Assembly (NCBI RefSeq): GCF_964656455.1
Contig: NC_135722.1
Coordinates: forward strand, 47,128,628-47,192,627
Direction of reading: 5' to 3'
Source of the DNA: Halichoerus grypus
Lineage: Eukaryota > Chordata > Mammalia > Carnivora > Phocidae
DNA length: 64,000 nucleotides
This document shows, piece after piece, positions 11,590 to 21,283 of the stretch. Each line of letters opens with the position of its first letter. The stretch's first letter is position 1. The notes below the pieces were generated by a model, which saw nothing but the letters and a program-made list of their open reading frames with translations, searched no databases and was not told the origin of the DNA. Position numbers and translations under genes: made by a program.

Positions 11590-11877
11590 GCGCCCCTCTG
11601 CGGCCGGCCGGCCCTCGGGGCAGGGTGAGTGGCCTCCCGCGTCGCCGCGCCGCAGGGTCCGGCTGTTGCTATGGCAACGCGCCGGCAAACGGGCCGCAGG
11701 GCCTCCCGCTGCGGGCGGGCCCGCCTCTCCTCCCAGTGTCTCCCCGGGCCCAGCCGTTGGGACCCCATTTTCCCCGGGGGTCCGAGGTTTGGGGTCGTCC
11801 CGTTCAGCTCCACCTTCTCACCTCACCCATCCTGGGACCTGACCCTTTTTGGAAGTTTAAAGCGAACTGACTGTAGG
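11590..11877 (+). other. Candidate first exon region with two splice donors
   Basis: Two donors are seen: cagg|gtgagt with the intron starting at 11625, and tgtagg|gtaagt with the intron starting at 11878. Either could end exon 1; the left boundary given here is arbitrary because no transcription start can be seen. An ATG at 11671 opens a frame of 69 codons that reaches the second donor in phase 0, so it does not join in frame to the candidate exons at 53136 or 55251, which need phase 1. A non-coding first exon is therefore the simpler reading. Confidence 0.4.
11665..11678. promoter_or_regulatory. RFX-type X-box motif
   Basis: The site reads gttgctatggcaac, an imperfect inverted repeat with a perfect right half (rgyaac) and one mismatch in the left half of the RFX consensus GTNRCC-N0-3-RGYAAC. 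RFX factors bind such sites near the start of many ciliary genes, although X-boxes also occur elsewhere. Its position in the CpG island 41 bp after one donor and 200 bp before another is suitable for a proximal promoter element. It also contains an ATG at 11671. Confidence 0.6.
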
Positions 11878-12599
11878 GTAAGTGTGATTTGGGAAAAGGA
11901 GCATGTCCTTACAGGTTTCTCTCTCTTTTTTAATCTCCTAGCGCCTGGCTCCTGGTAGGGCCTCATTATGTGGTACTTCTTACAGCCCTGGATCTAGCCT
12001 CTTGCACGCGTAGATGCAATTCGAGGAGCTAGTATGGCCTACGAGCAGCCCCTTACTGGCTAGGCGGAAAGGTAACTTCAGCACTCTTACCTTTCCTCAT
12101 CCGACAATGCAGATTGTAATTTCTGACAAAGTTGTGGGCTTGCTGGAGCCTGTCAGACTGCTTTGTGAACCGTGAATGTAAAGCACTTGCGAGTTAGTCA
12201 TTAGGGATATTTGCATGCTACCAGTGGTTTCATCCTCCTGGTCCCACAGCACCAGCTAAGACAGACCTTCTTTTTTTGTTTGGCCACCAAACAGCTCCAA
12301 TATCCAACCGGAAAATAGGGTGGTCATGCGTCGGAGGAGGGCTCTGTGAATGGAAAAGAAACACCAACAGGTTTTGAACCTAAACTTCTCCCTTGCTTTC
12401 TGCACTTCCCCAGGCCCATGGCTTCAGGTTACAACCAGTACACAGCTGCTTCACACCTTTAAATTTCTAGCCCCCGTAAATCTCTAGAGTTTCTTTGTTT
12501 GTTTTTGTTTTTTCATTTAGCAACATTTATTTAGGGTCTATTACATGCTTGGCATTGAGGTTACAATTGGCACTGAGGTTACAAAAAAAGTTGGTCCTT
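11878..12599. other. Non-coding, probable start of intron 1
   Basis: No exon was recognised. Positions about 12500-12590 (catttatttagggtctattacatgcttgg) look like an old MIR/L2-type fragment. If the CpG island is a plus-strand promoter, this is intronic. Confidence 0.4.
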
Positions 12600-13023
12600 T
12601 TTTAAAAAACTTATTTTATTTACATTCAGTTCATTAACAAACAGTGTATTATTAGTTTCAGAGGTAGAGTTCAGTGATTCATCAGTCTTATGTAATACCC
12701 AGTGCTCATTACATCACTTGCCCTCCTTAATGCCCATCACCCAGTTACCCCATCCCCCACTTCCCCTCCCCTCCAGCAACCCTCAGTTCGTTTCCTATGG
12801 TTAAGAGTCTCTTGGTTTGTCTCCCTCTCTGATTTCATCTTGTTTTATTTTTCCCTCCATTCCTCTATGGTCCTCTGTTTTGTTTCTTAAATTCCACATA
12901 TGTGTGAAATCATATGATAATTGTCTTTCTCTGATTGACTTATTTCGCTTAGCATGATATCCTCTAGTTCCATCCACATCGTTGCAAATGGCAAGATTTC
13001 ATTTTTGATGGCTGTGTAATATT

Positions 13024-13074
<51 letters not shown>

Positions 13075-13600
13075 ATCTTCCTAATCCATTTATCTGTGGG
13101 TGGACATCTGGGCTCTTTCCATAGTTTGGCTATTGTAGACCTTGCTGCTATAAACATTGGGGTGCACGTACCCCTTCGGATCACTACATTTGTATCTTTG
13201 GGGTAAATACCTAGCAATGCAATTGCTGGGTTGTAGGGTAGCTCTATTTTTAACTTTTTGAGGAACCTCCATACTGTTTTCCAGAGTGGCTGCACCAGCT
13301 TGCATTCCCACAGCAGTGTAAGACGTTTCCTCTTTCTCCACATCCTCGTCAATATTTGTCGTTTCCTGACTTGTTAATTTTAGCCATTCTGACTGGTGTG
13401 AGGGGGTATGTCTTGTGATTTTGATTTGTATTTCCCTGATGCTGAGTGATGTTGAGCATTTTTTCATGTGTCTGTTGGCCATTTGTATGTCTTCTTTGGA
13501 GAAATGTCTGTTTGTGTCTTTTGCCCATTTCTTGATTAGATTAATCCTTGAGTGTTGAGTTTGATAAGTTCTTTATAGATTTTGGATACTAACCCTTTAA
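12600..13600 (-). mobile_element. L1 3' segment, antisense part of a 5'-inverted insertion
   Basis: Read on the minus strand this is a carnivore-type L1 3' end: the 3'UTR with the actgggtgttatgca-type block, then the ORF2 C-terminal region. The plus strand shows its complement (gtattattagtttcagaggtag, ccatcacccagttacccc, ggttgtagggtagctc). It is interrupted by a (TG)n tract at 13026-13072. ORF2 is not intact: the recoverable frames are broken into pieces. Confidence 0.9.
13026..13073. repeat. (TG)n microsatellite inside L1
   Basis: About 24 TG units lie between ggctgtgtaatattcc and acatcttccta of the antisense L1. The same L1 position carries a (TA)n tract in the sense L1 at 20595-20634. Confidence 0.97.
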
Positions 13601-14187
13601 CAAATAATCCTAAAATTTGTATGGAATCAGAAAAGACCCCGAATAGCCAAAGGAAAGTTGAAAAAGAAAACTAAACCTGGTGGTATCACAATTCCGGACT
13701 TCAAGCTCTATTACAGAGCTGTCATCATCAAGACAGTATGGTACTGGCACAAAAACAGACACACAGATCAATGGAACAGAATAGAGAGCCCAGAAATGGA
13801 CCCTCAACTCTATGGTCAACTAATCTTTGACAAAGCAGGAAAGAATGTCCAAGGGAAAAAAGTCCCTTCAACAAATGGTGTTGGGAAAATTGGACAGCCA
13901 CATGCAGAAGGATGAAACTGGACCACTTTCTTTTTTTTTTTAAGATTTTATTTATTTATTTGAGAGAGAGAATGAGAAAGAGAGAGCACGAGAGGGGGGA
14001 GGGTCAGAGGGAGAAGCAGACTCCCCGCTGAGCAGGGAGCCTGATGCGGGACTCGATCCCGGGACTCCAGGATCATGACCTGAGCCGAAGGCAGTCGCTT
14101 AACCAACTGAGCCACCCAGGCGCCCACTGGACCACTTTCTTACACCATTCACAAAAATAGACTCAAAATGGAGGAAGGATCTCTAGT
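13601..14187 (+). mobile_element. L1 ORF2 segment, inverted 5' part of the same insertion, with a SINE inside
   Basis: Starting at acaaataatcctaaaatttg the sequence turns to sense L1. It encodes ORF2 residues readable as [20 protein letters not shown] and continues to gactcaaaatgg at about 14171. Compared with the L1 copy at 18.35-21.27 kb, this covers the region equivalent to 19444-19810, while the antisense part begins at the equivalent of about 20065. About 250 bp are therefore missing at the switch point. Inversion plus deletion is the signature of twin priming. Confidence 0.88.
13932..14125 (-). mobile_element. CAN-SINE, antisense, 15 bp TSD
   Basis: A reverse-complement SINE lies in the inverted L1 segment, flanked by exact actggaccactttct duplications at 13917-13931 and 14126-14140. 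It belongs to the 'actgcc / ctgaccctcccccc' subfamily and is younger than the L1. Confidence 0.95.
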
Positions 14188-14192
14188 GTTTT

Positions 14193-14238
<46 letters not shown>

Positions 14239-14266
14239 TTTTTCTTTCCTTCCTTCTTTCTTTCCT

Positions 14267-14304
<38 letters not shown>

Positions 14305-14320
14305 TTTTTCTTTCCTTCCT

Positions 14321-14352
<32 letters not shown>

Positions 14353-14533
14353 TCAGATTTTATTTATTTACTTGACAGAGAGAGAGAGCACAAGTAGGGG
14401 GAGGCAGCAGGCAGAGGGAGAAGCAGGCTCCTTGCTGAGTGGGGAGCCCAATGTGGGGCTCAATCCCAGGACCTTAGGATCATGACCTGAGCTGAAGGCA
14501 GATGCTTTACTGACTGAACCACCCAGGCGCCCT
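14188..14533 (-). mobile_element. CAN-SINE, antisense, with a giant (TTTC)n tail
   Basis: The target duplication gatctctagt is found at 14178-14187 and 14534-14543. Between the left copy and the SINE body (14354 on) lies about 165 bp of (TTTC)n with a few ttcc interruptions. On the SINE's own strand this is an expanded (GAAA)n poly(A) tail. The plus-strand frame reading FLSFFLSFFL is this repeat and not a gene. Confidence 0.94.
14191..14354. repeat. (TTTC)n tetranucleotide repeat
   Basis: This is a long homopurine/homopyrimidine tract derived from the SINE tail. Two near-identical internal blocks (ttccttttt...ttccttccttcttt) suggest a segmental slip during expansion. Confidence 0.96.
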
Positions 14534-14554
14534 GATCTCTAGTCTTTCTATCTC

Positions 14555-15440
14555 AGTGAATCACACCATCCTCCATCTAGTTTGCAAGCCAGAAATCTTG
14601 GACTCATCCTTCACACCTGCCTTTCCCTCTCCTTCCATCTCTAAATCATCATCAAGGTCTGTTCATTTTTTCTTCAAACCAATCTCAAATCCATCCACTT
14701 ATTTCTGTCCTTAACCACTGTCACCCTAGACCAAGCTACCATTATCTCTTGCTGGGTCTCCTATAGTAGCCTCCTAACTGTTTCAAAGGTATTCATCCTG
14801 TCCCGTTAATATTTCTATCTGTTCTTTGCCCTGCGGCTGGAGTCATCTTTTAAAAATTAAAATTTGATTATGATACCTCTCTTCTCCCCCATTGCCCCCT
14901 GCTTAAAATCCATCATGACTTCTCATTGCTCTTAGGATAAAGATACAACTCCTTAATGTGGCCTACAAATTGTATGACTGTATACTTTAACATCCAGACC
15001 AAGATACTTTTGAGAATAAAAGACAGTGTTGTTATTTACATGGGGATTGTTTCTCAGCATTCTGGGGCAAATGGAACCCTTCCTATAAGGCCCTGTGGTA
15101 CCTTCCTCTTCTCCAGCCCCTGGTTCTCTGGGTTCCAGTTACATCGGCTCTTTTTCAGTCCCTTGTCATCATTTTCCCTCCTACCAAGGGCCTTTGCGTG
15201 TGCTCTTCTCCTTGCCTCTTCTCTTTAGTCTATTTAACTCTTGCTCATCCTTCATATCTTAGATCAAATGTTTACTCAGGAAAACTGCCTCTGACCACTC
15301 TGTCTGGGGCAGACCCCCTTGGCTATAGTCTCTTCTGATACCAGTTCTCTTTCCTTGCACTTGTCACAATTCCAATTTTATTTGTCTGTGTGACTGGTAC
15401 ATGGTATGTAGTTAATAAATACTTGAATATTTGAATTATA
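14555..15440 (+). mobile_element. L2 (LINE-2) 3' end, long fragment
   Basis: Sense L2 landmarks appear in order: cttggactcatccttcac, ctaccattatctcttgctggg, tggcctacaaattgtatgac, cctttgcgtgtgctcttctcc, ctcatccttcatatcttagatcaaatg and a terminal gtagttaataaatacttgaat. At about 0.9 kb this is the longest L2 fragment in the window. It has no intact protein. Confidence 0.8.
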
Positions 15441-15476
15441 GACATTTCCCATGTCATTAGTTTCTGGAAATATCAC

Positions 15477-15985
15477 ATAGTGGTTTAGAGCCCAGACTGC
15501 AGAGCTAGACAGATGGATGTTTAGATTTGAATTTCAGCTCCCCCACATTCCCTTATCTGAAACCCGTGGGGCTAGTTGTCTTTTAAAGTTCAGAGTGTTT
15601 CTGATTATAGAAAGATAACATGGCATATATACTGTATCCCTTGTGAGTGGGGTCTGGGGCAGCACCATGTAATCAAACCCATTGATTTTTCTTTAGTGAG
15701 ATGATGTCACTCTAAGTGCGAGAAAGGTTATACATAGTTTTGTATCGCTTCAGGTCAGGTTTTGCCAACAAATGAGTTTGCTACAAATTGATGCAAGCAC
15801 TTTTTGGATTTTAGGATTTCCGATAAGGGCACGTGAGTCTGTCCCAACGTAACCTTGAGGCAATCACTTAACTTCCCTGTGCCTCAGATTCCTCAGCTGT
15901 AAAATGGAGAGGGTCAGAGGGGAACCTAATCCACAGATTCCATTTGTGTTGTTGTGAGGAGTAAATGTGTTAATATAAATTGACC
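15477..15985 (+). mobile_element. MIR element split by a DNA transposon
   Basis: The left half (atagtggtttagagcccagactgc) and the right half (caatcacttaacttccctgtgcctcag, ctgtaaaatggaga, gttgttgtgaggagtaaatg) are consecutive parts of a sense MIR. About 280 bp of foreign sequence (15550-15830) separates them. Confidence 0.75.
15550..15830. mobile_element. Tigger-like (TcMar) DNA transposon inside the MIR
   Basis: The left end ccttatctgaaac pairs with the right end ggatttccgataagg as terminal inverted repeats, with a mismatch. The internal sequence is AT-rich and non-coding. The inverted ends and size fit a non-autonomous Tigger-type element, but the family name is uncertain. Confidence 0.55.
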
Positions 15986-16302
15986 CTTGAACAACATGGG
16001 GTTTAGGGGCACCAATCCCCCACGCAGTTGAAAATCCATGTATAGCTTTTGACTCCCCTGCACTTAACTGCTAATAATAGCCTACAGTTGATCGGAAGTC
16101 TGACCGGTAACATAAACAATTGATTAATTGATGTATGGCATAATGTATTCTTACAAGAAAGCAAGCTGGAGAAAAGAAAATGTTATTAATAGAATCATAA
16201 GGAGAGAAAATACATTTACAGTACTATACTGTATTTATTGGAAAAAATCCATGTGTAAATGGACCTGCGCCGTTCACACCTGTGTTGTCCAAAGGTCAAC
16301 TG
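15980..16302. mobile_element. Tigger2/MER8-like DNA transposon
   Basis: The terminal inverted repeats are ttgacccttgaacaacatgg on the left and tgttgtccaaaggtcaact on the right. Inside are caatcccccacgcagttgaaaatcc and a cagtactatactgtatttattgg block. This order is that of the common mammalian Tigger2/MER8 non-autonomous elements, mobilised by a pogo-like transposase long ago. It lies directly after the MIR. Confidence 0.7.
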
Positions 16303-18333
16303 TACATGTTAACTGCTTAGAACAGGGAATGGTCTTTAATCAGTGCTATAGCAGGATCAACTCTTATTATATCATTTTTATTGACTTCATCATAATCCAC
16401 ATTGTGCATGAACCATTATTTATTTACTTATGGCAATTTACTTATTGTTGGATATTTATATTTCAAGTACAAAAATGAAGAGAAAAAGTTTATATTTAAG
16501 TCTTTTGACTAGATTTTTGATAACTGAAGATCAGTTCCTAAAAATGCAATTAGGGTCAAAGTGCAGGATCATTGTGACTGCTCTTGAAACGAATGGCCGC
16601 CTTCAGAAAGATTATACCCATTTGCCACCCCACCATCAGTCTTGTGTGATACTTGCGTTAGCATTATCATTTTTAGAAATCTTGGCTAATTTCACAGAAA
16701 AAAACAGCACCTCCCTATTTTAACTCACATCTTTCATTATTGATGTTTTTAAGCATTAAAAAAATCTTGTTTCTGTGAATCACCTGCATAAACTCAATGG
16801 TGGCTTTTATCTTAGAGTCTCAGGTTTTTTTTTAATCAGTTGTTTGTTTGATTTCTGCCTCCCCCAGCCCAGGCAGGAATCAGTATGCTGAGCTTTGGCT
16901 GGAATTCGCTGGATAGGTATCCCTGGAGGCTGGGGCGAGCTGTTACTTGCCTGCAAGCTCCGGAGCAACGTGGAAAGCTGTGTTTCAGAGGCTAGGTCCC
17001 CGGGGAAAACCTGAAATCAGGTCCAGAAACTGACTGTGTGTTTATCTGACTCTTCAGTCTCACAGGACTTGGAAGAAAGAGGGCAGGAGGTAGGAGGCAA
17101 ATGGCCAAGGCAGAAGAAGGAGGCAGAGTGATTCTGAAATCTGGGAGGGAGAAGCCTTAACCTCCTTTTCGTAGGGACCGTGCAATTTCTTGTGAGGCTG
17201 AGGAGGGGAATGCTGGGGGTACTGTCTTGGCCAGACACTGAGGTGTGTGGGTTCTTGTTAGAGTAAGGCTATTAACCCTTGCTTGTCCTATGGGGGCATC
17301 CGCCCACAATTGCCATTTCATTTCATTGATGATGGTTTTTGATTTCTAGAAACTAAAACAATTTTATGTTGTCTACCTATTAATAGTTTCCTCTTTGATT
17401 CATTGTTTTTATGCTTAGAAAGCCCTTTCCATGCAGAGACGAAAGAACTGTCTGTATTTTCTTAAAAAATGCTAGTTTGTGATGTCAGCATATCAAGGAA
17501 GAGTTAATGCAAGTAAGTAAAAGAGGATTGAGTAGTGTGATTCCATTCCAAACCTAAAAGATGCTGATACAAAGAGAGACCCTCATGTCATCTTCATGTC
17601 TCCTTGAGGAAGAGCCTACACTGCTCCAGGCGAGCTGAGGAAGACTTTTTCTGACATGGTCTGTCACGCATGGGGAACTTGTAGAATCATATCATGAGAT
17701 ACTTTTAGAAGTGTCCCAAAAGGAGAAAATGTGATCTCTGAAGATTCTTTCTACTTCTTTTGTCCTCTATATGATGCTATATAGTATTTCAAGCACTCAC
17801 AATTGTTAGATACTGAGAAATAATTTCCTTCTTTTTAAAAGAGGCTTAAAAAAAGGAAAATGTAATGTAAAATTAATTGCTGACCTTGGTGCTGGTAAAT
17901 TAGTATGTTTTAAGATGAGTTTCAGAAAGAATTTTCCTTTCTGCCAAGCTTCAGTACGGATCAGTGAGGCAAATTGTGTTTTGCTCGGATCTGTCTTAGG
18001 GTTCCAGAATGTGAAGAGTGGACAACTTATTGTTAAACCTCATTGATATATCCTTCCTTAGTTTATTAACTAAAATAAATTGTAGAGAACCTGATCACCT
18101 CACAAACTCCTGCAGTTTTTCCCACCTGAAGTTCTTTTATTTCAGAAAAGTTTATAAGGTGAGGGGCAGTGACTTTTATATTTAATCAGAATATCTTTTC
18201 TACTTACAATGGACTAATTATCTTTCTTAATAGCCATTGATGTGTCAGTTTGAGTATCAGTGAGAATGTGGTATTACATCAGGAAGATAAAGCAAAAAGA
18301 AACAGCTTTCTTTTGATGAAGATAAGTTAATTT
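16303..18333. other. Non-coding, no gene established
   Basis: There is no named repeat over most of the stretch. One splice-acceptor-like site (ctgcctcccccag at about 16868) precedes a short ATG frame ending at a weak donor (gatag|gtatcc). Its phase (2) does not fit the other candidate exons, so I do not call it. The segment 16850-17260 is GC-richer than its surroundings. Confidence 0.4.
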
Positions 18334-19023
18334 AGAAATACTGTTACCCCAGGGGAATTCTACCAAACACTTAAAGAAGAATTAATACCTATTCTTCTGA
18401 AACTGTTCCAAAAAATAGAAATGGAAGGAAAACTTCCAAACTCGTTTTATGAGGCCACCATTACCTTGATCCCCAAACCAGACAAAGACCCCATCAAAAA
18501 GGAGAATTACAGACCAATATCCTTGATGAACATGGATGCAAAAATTCTCACCAAAATACTAGCCAATAGGATCCAACAGTACATTAAAAGGATTATTCAC
18601 CATGACCAAGTGGGATTTATCCCTGGGCTGCAAGGTTGGTTCAACATCCGCAAATGAATCAACGTGATATAATACATTAACAAAAGAAAGAACAAGAATC
18701 ATATGATCCTCTCAATAGATGCAGAAAAAGCATTTGACAAAGTACAGCATCTTTTCTTGATCAAAACTCTTCAGAGTATAGGGATAGAGGGTACATACCT
18801 CAATATCATAAAAGCCATCTATGAAAAACCTACAGCGAATATCATTCTCAATGGGGAAAAACTGAGAGCTTTCCCCCTAAGGTCAGGAACACAGCAGGGA
18901 TGTCCACTATCACCACTGCTATTCAACATAATATTAGAAGTCCTAGCCACAGCAATCAGACAACAAAAAGAAATAAAAGGCATCCAAATCGGCAAAGAAG
19001 TCAAACTCTCACTCTCTGCAGAT

Positions 19024-19044
19024 GATATGATATGATATGATATG
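19024..19044. repeat. (ATATG)4 short tandem repeat in ORF2
   Basis: About four copies of atatg lie just after the SADD codons. They shift the reading frame of ORF2. Confidence 0.9.
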
Positions 19045-20592
19045 TGGAAAACCCAAAAGACTCCACCCCAAAACTGCTAGAACTCATACAGGAATTCAGT
19101 AAAGTGGCAAGATATAAAATCAATGCACAGAAATCTGTGGCATTCCTATACACCAACAACAAGAGAGAAGAAAGAGAAATTAAGGAGTCGATCCCATTTA
19201 CAATTGCACCCAAAACCATAAGATACCTAGGAATAAATCTAACCAAAGAGGCAAAGGATCTGTACTCAGAAAACTATAAAATACTCATGAAACAAATTGA
19301 GGAAGACACAAAGAAATGGAAAAACGTTCCATGCTCATGGATTGGAAGAACAAATACTGTGAAGATGTCAATGCTACCTAGAGCAGTCTACACATTCAAT
19401 GCAATCCCCATCAAAATACCATCCACTTTTTTCAAAGAAATGGAACAAATAATCCTAAAATTTGTATGGAATCAGAAAAGACCCTGAATAGGCAGAGGAA
19501 TGTTGAAAAAGAAAAGCAAAGCTGGCGGCATCACAATTCCGGACTTCCAGCTCTATTACAAAGCTGTCATCATCAAGACAGTATTGTACTGGCACAAAAA
19601 CAGACACATAGATCAATGGCACAGAATAGAGAGCCCAGAAATGGACCCTCAACTCTATGGTCAACTCATCTTTGACAAAGCAGGAAAGAATGTCCATTGG
19701 AAAAAAGACAGTCCCTTCAACAAATGGTGTTGGGAAAATTGGACAGCCACATGCAGAAGAATGAAACTGGACCATTTCCTTACACCACACACAAAAATAG
19801 ACTCAAAATGGTTGAAAGACCTCAATGTGAGACAGGAGTCCTTCAAATACTAAAGGAGAACACAGGCAGCAACCTCTTTGACCTCAGCCGCAGCAAGTTC
19901 TTCCTAGAAACATCACCAAAGGCAAGGGAAGCAAGGGCAAAAATGAACTATTGGGACTTCATCAAGATAAAAAGCTTTTGCACAGCAAAAGAAACAGTCA
20001 ACAAAACCAAAAGACAACCGACAGAATGGGAGAAGATATTTGCAAATGACATATCAGATAAAGGGCTAGTATCCAAAATCTATAAAGAACTTATCAAACT
20101 CAACACCCAAAGAACAAATGATCCAATCAAGAAATGGGCAGAAGACATGAACAGACATTTTTCCAAAGAAGACATCCAAATGACCAACAGACACATGAAA
20201 AAGTGCTCAACATCACTCGGCATCAGGGAAATCCAAATCAAAACCTCAATGAGATATCACCTCACACCAGTCAGAATGGCTAAAATTAACAAGTCAGGAA
20301 ACGACAGATGTTGGCGGGGATGCGGAGAAAGGGGAACCCTCCTACACTGTTGGTGGGAATGCAAGCTGGTGCAGCCACTCTGGAAAACAGTATGGAGGTT
20401 CCTCAAAAAGTTGAAAATAGAGCTACCATACGATCCAGCAATTGCACTACTGGGTATTTACCCCAAAGATACCAATGTAGGGATCCGAAGGGGTACGTGC
20501 ACCCCGATGTTTATAGCAGCAATGTCCACAATAGCCAAACTGTGGAAAGAGCCAAGATGTCCATCGACAGATGAATGGATAAAGAAGATGTG

Positions 20593-20594
<2 letters not shown>

Positions 20595-20634
<40 letters not shown>
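20595..20634. repeat. (TA)n microsatellite inside L1
   Basis: About 20 TA units lie between gaagatgtggtg and cacaatggaatatt of L1, the same element position as the (TG)n in the copy at 12.6 kb. It moves the ORF2 frame so that the last residues lie in a different frame. Confidence 0.97.
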
Positions 20635-20639
<5 letters not shown>

Positions 20640-21283
20640 ATGGAATATTATGCAGCCATCAAAAGGAATGAGATTAGTTATGAGATCTTGCCATTTGCAA
20701 CAACGTGGATGGAACTGGAGGGTGTTATGCTGAGCAAAATAAGTCAATCAGAGAAAGACATGTATCATATGACCTCACTGATATGTATCATATGACCTCA
20801 CTGATATGAGGAATTCTTAATCTCAGGAAACAAACTGAGGGTTGCTGGAGTGGTGGGGGGTGGGAGGGATGGGGTGGCTGGGTGATAGACATTGGGGAGG
20901 GTATGTGCTATGGTGAGTGCTGTGAATTGTGCAAGACTGTTGAATCACAGATCTGTACCTCTGAAACAAATAATGCAATATATGTTAAGGAAAAAAAAAA
21001 AGAAGAAGAAGAAGATAGCAGGAGGGGAAGAATGAAGGGGGGGAAATCGGAGGGGGAGACGAACCATGAGAGATGATGGACTCTGAAAAACAAACTGAGG
21101 GTTCTAGAGGGGAGGGGGGTGGGAGGATGGGTTAGCCTGGTGATGGGTATTAAAGAGTTCTGCATGGAGCACTGGGTGTTATGCACAAACAATGAATCAT
21201 GGAACACTACATCAAAAACTAATGATGTAATGTATGGTGATTAACATAACAATAAAAAATTAAAAAAAAGAAATACTGTTACC

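Larger units (their letters stand above)
10870..11830 (+). promoter_or_regulatory. CpG-island promoter
   Basis: This is the only CpG-dense, GC-rich interval in the window, standing out sharply from AT-rich flanks. It has many cccgcccc GC boxes (Sp1/KLF type), no clear TATA box, an RFX-like X-box, and two good plus-strand splice donors near its 3' side. CpG islands of this size in mammals usually mark a promoter with the first exon. The plus-strand direction is inferred from the donors at 11625 and 11878 and from candidate exons downstream. Open frames of up to 359 codons across it are most likely a side effect of low stop-codon density in GC-rich DNA, because they occur on both strands and are rich in P, R, G and A. 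Confidence 0.8.
18421..20800 (+). pseudogene. L1 ORF2 remnant (reverse transcriptase and C-terminal domain), broken
   Basis: ORF2 supplies the endonuclease and reverse transcriptase of L1. Only the RT and C-terminal parts are present. Readable RT blocks are [10 protein letters not shown] near the start, [13 protein letters not shown] (catalytic Asp of motif A) and [14 protein letters not shown] (motif B). The catalytic box reads SADD instead of the usual FADD, a single T-to-C change. An in-frame TGA stands at 18655 where a serine codon is expected. Frame shifts follow at the short (ATATG)n run at 19024-19044, near the stop at 19485-19487, again around 19700, and at the (TA)n tract at 20595-20634. 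The copy cannot make a working protein. Confidence 0.95.
18349..21268 (+). mobile_element. LINE-1, 5'-truncated 2.9 kb copy with 15 bp TSD
   Basis: The copy runs from within the ORF2 reverse transcriptase domain through the 3'UTR to a short A-rich tail. Target-site duplications agaaatactgttacc are exact at 18334-18348 and 21269-21283. The 3'UTR carries the carnivore-type aaacaaactgagggtt block twice (about 20827 and 21088) and a G-rich stretch. All the large open frames between 18.4 and 20.7 kb are pieces of its ORF2. The full-length element would be roughly 6 kb, so about half is missing at the 5' end. Confidence 0.97.

Noticed and set aside
10791..11870. A 359-codon plus-strand frame across the CpG island, with a 266-codon minus-strand frame over the same DNA
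   Set aside because: Both are rich in P, R, G and A and overlap on opposite strands, as expected from GC-rich DNA with few stop codons. The plus frame crosses good splice donors, and no family resemblance was seen.
13658..13915. An 85-codon frame
   Set aside because: It is a piece of L1 ORF2 in the inverted segment of an old insertion.
14168..14485. A 105-codon frame rich in F, L and S resembling a membrane protein
   Set aside because: It translates a (TTTC)n repeat and a SINE.
16869..16917. A possible short exon with ATG (MLSFGWNSLD) after a good acceptor
   Set aside because: The donor (gatag|gtatcc) is weak and the exit phase (2) does not fit the other candidates.
19697..20671. A 324-codon open frame
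   Set aside because: It is the C-terminal part of L1 ORF2 in a frame-shifted, 5'-truncated copy with target-site duplications. It is not a host gene.
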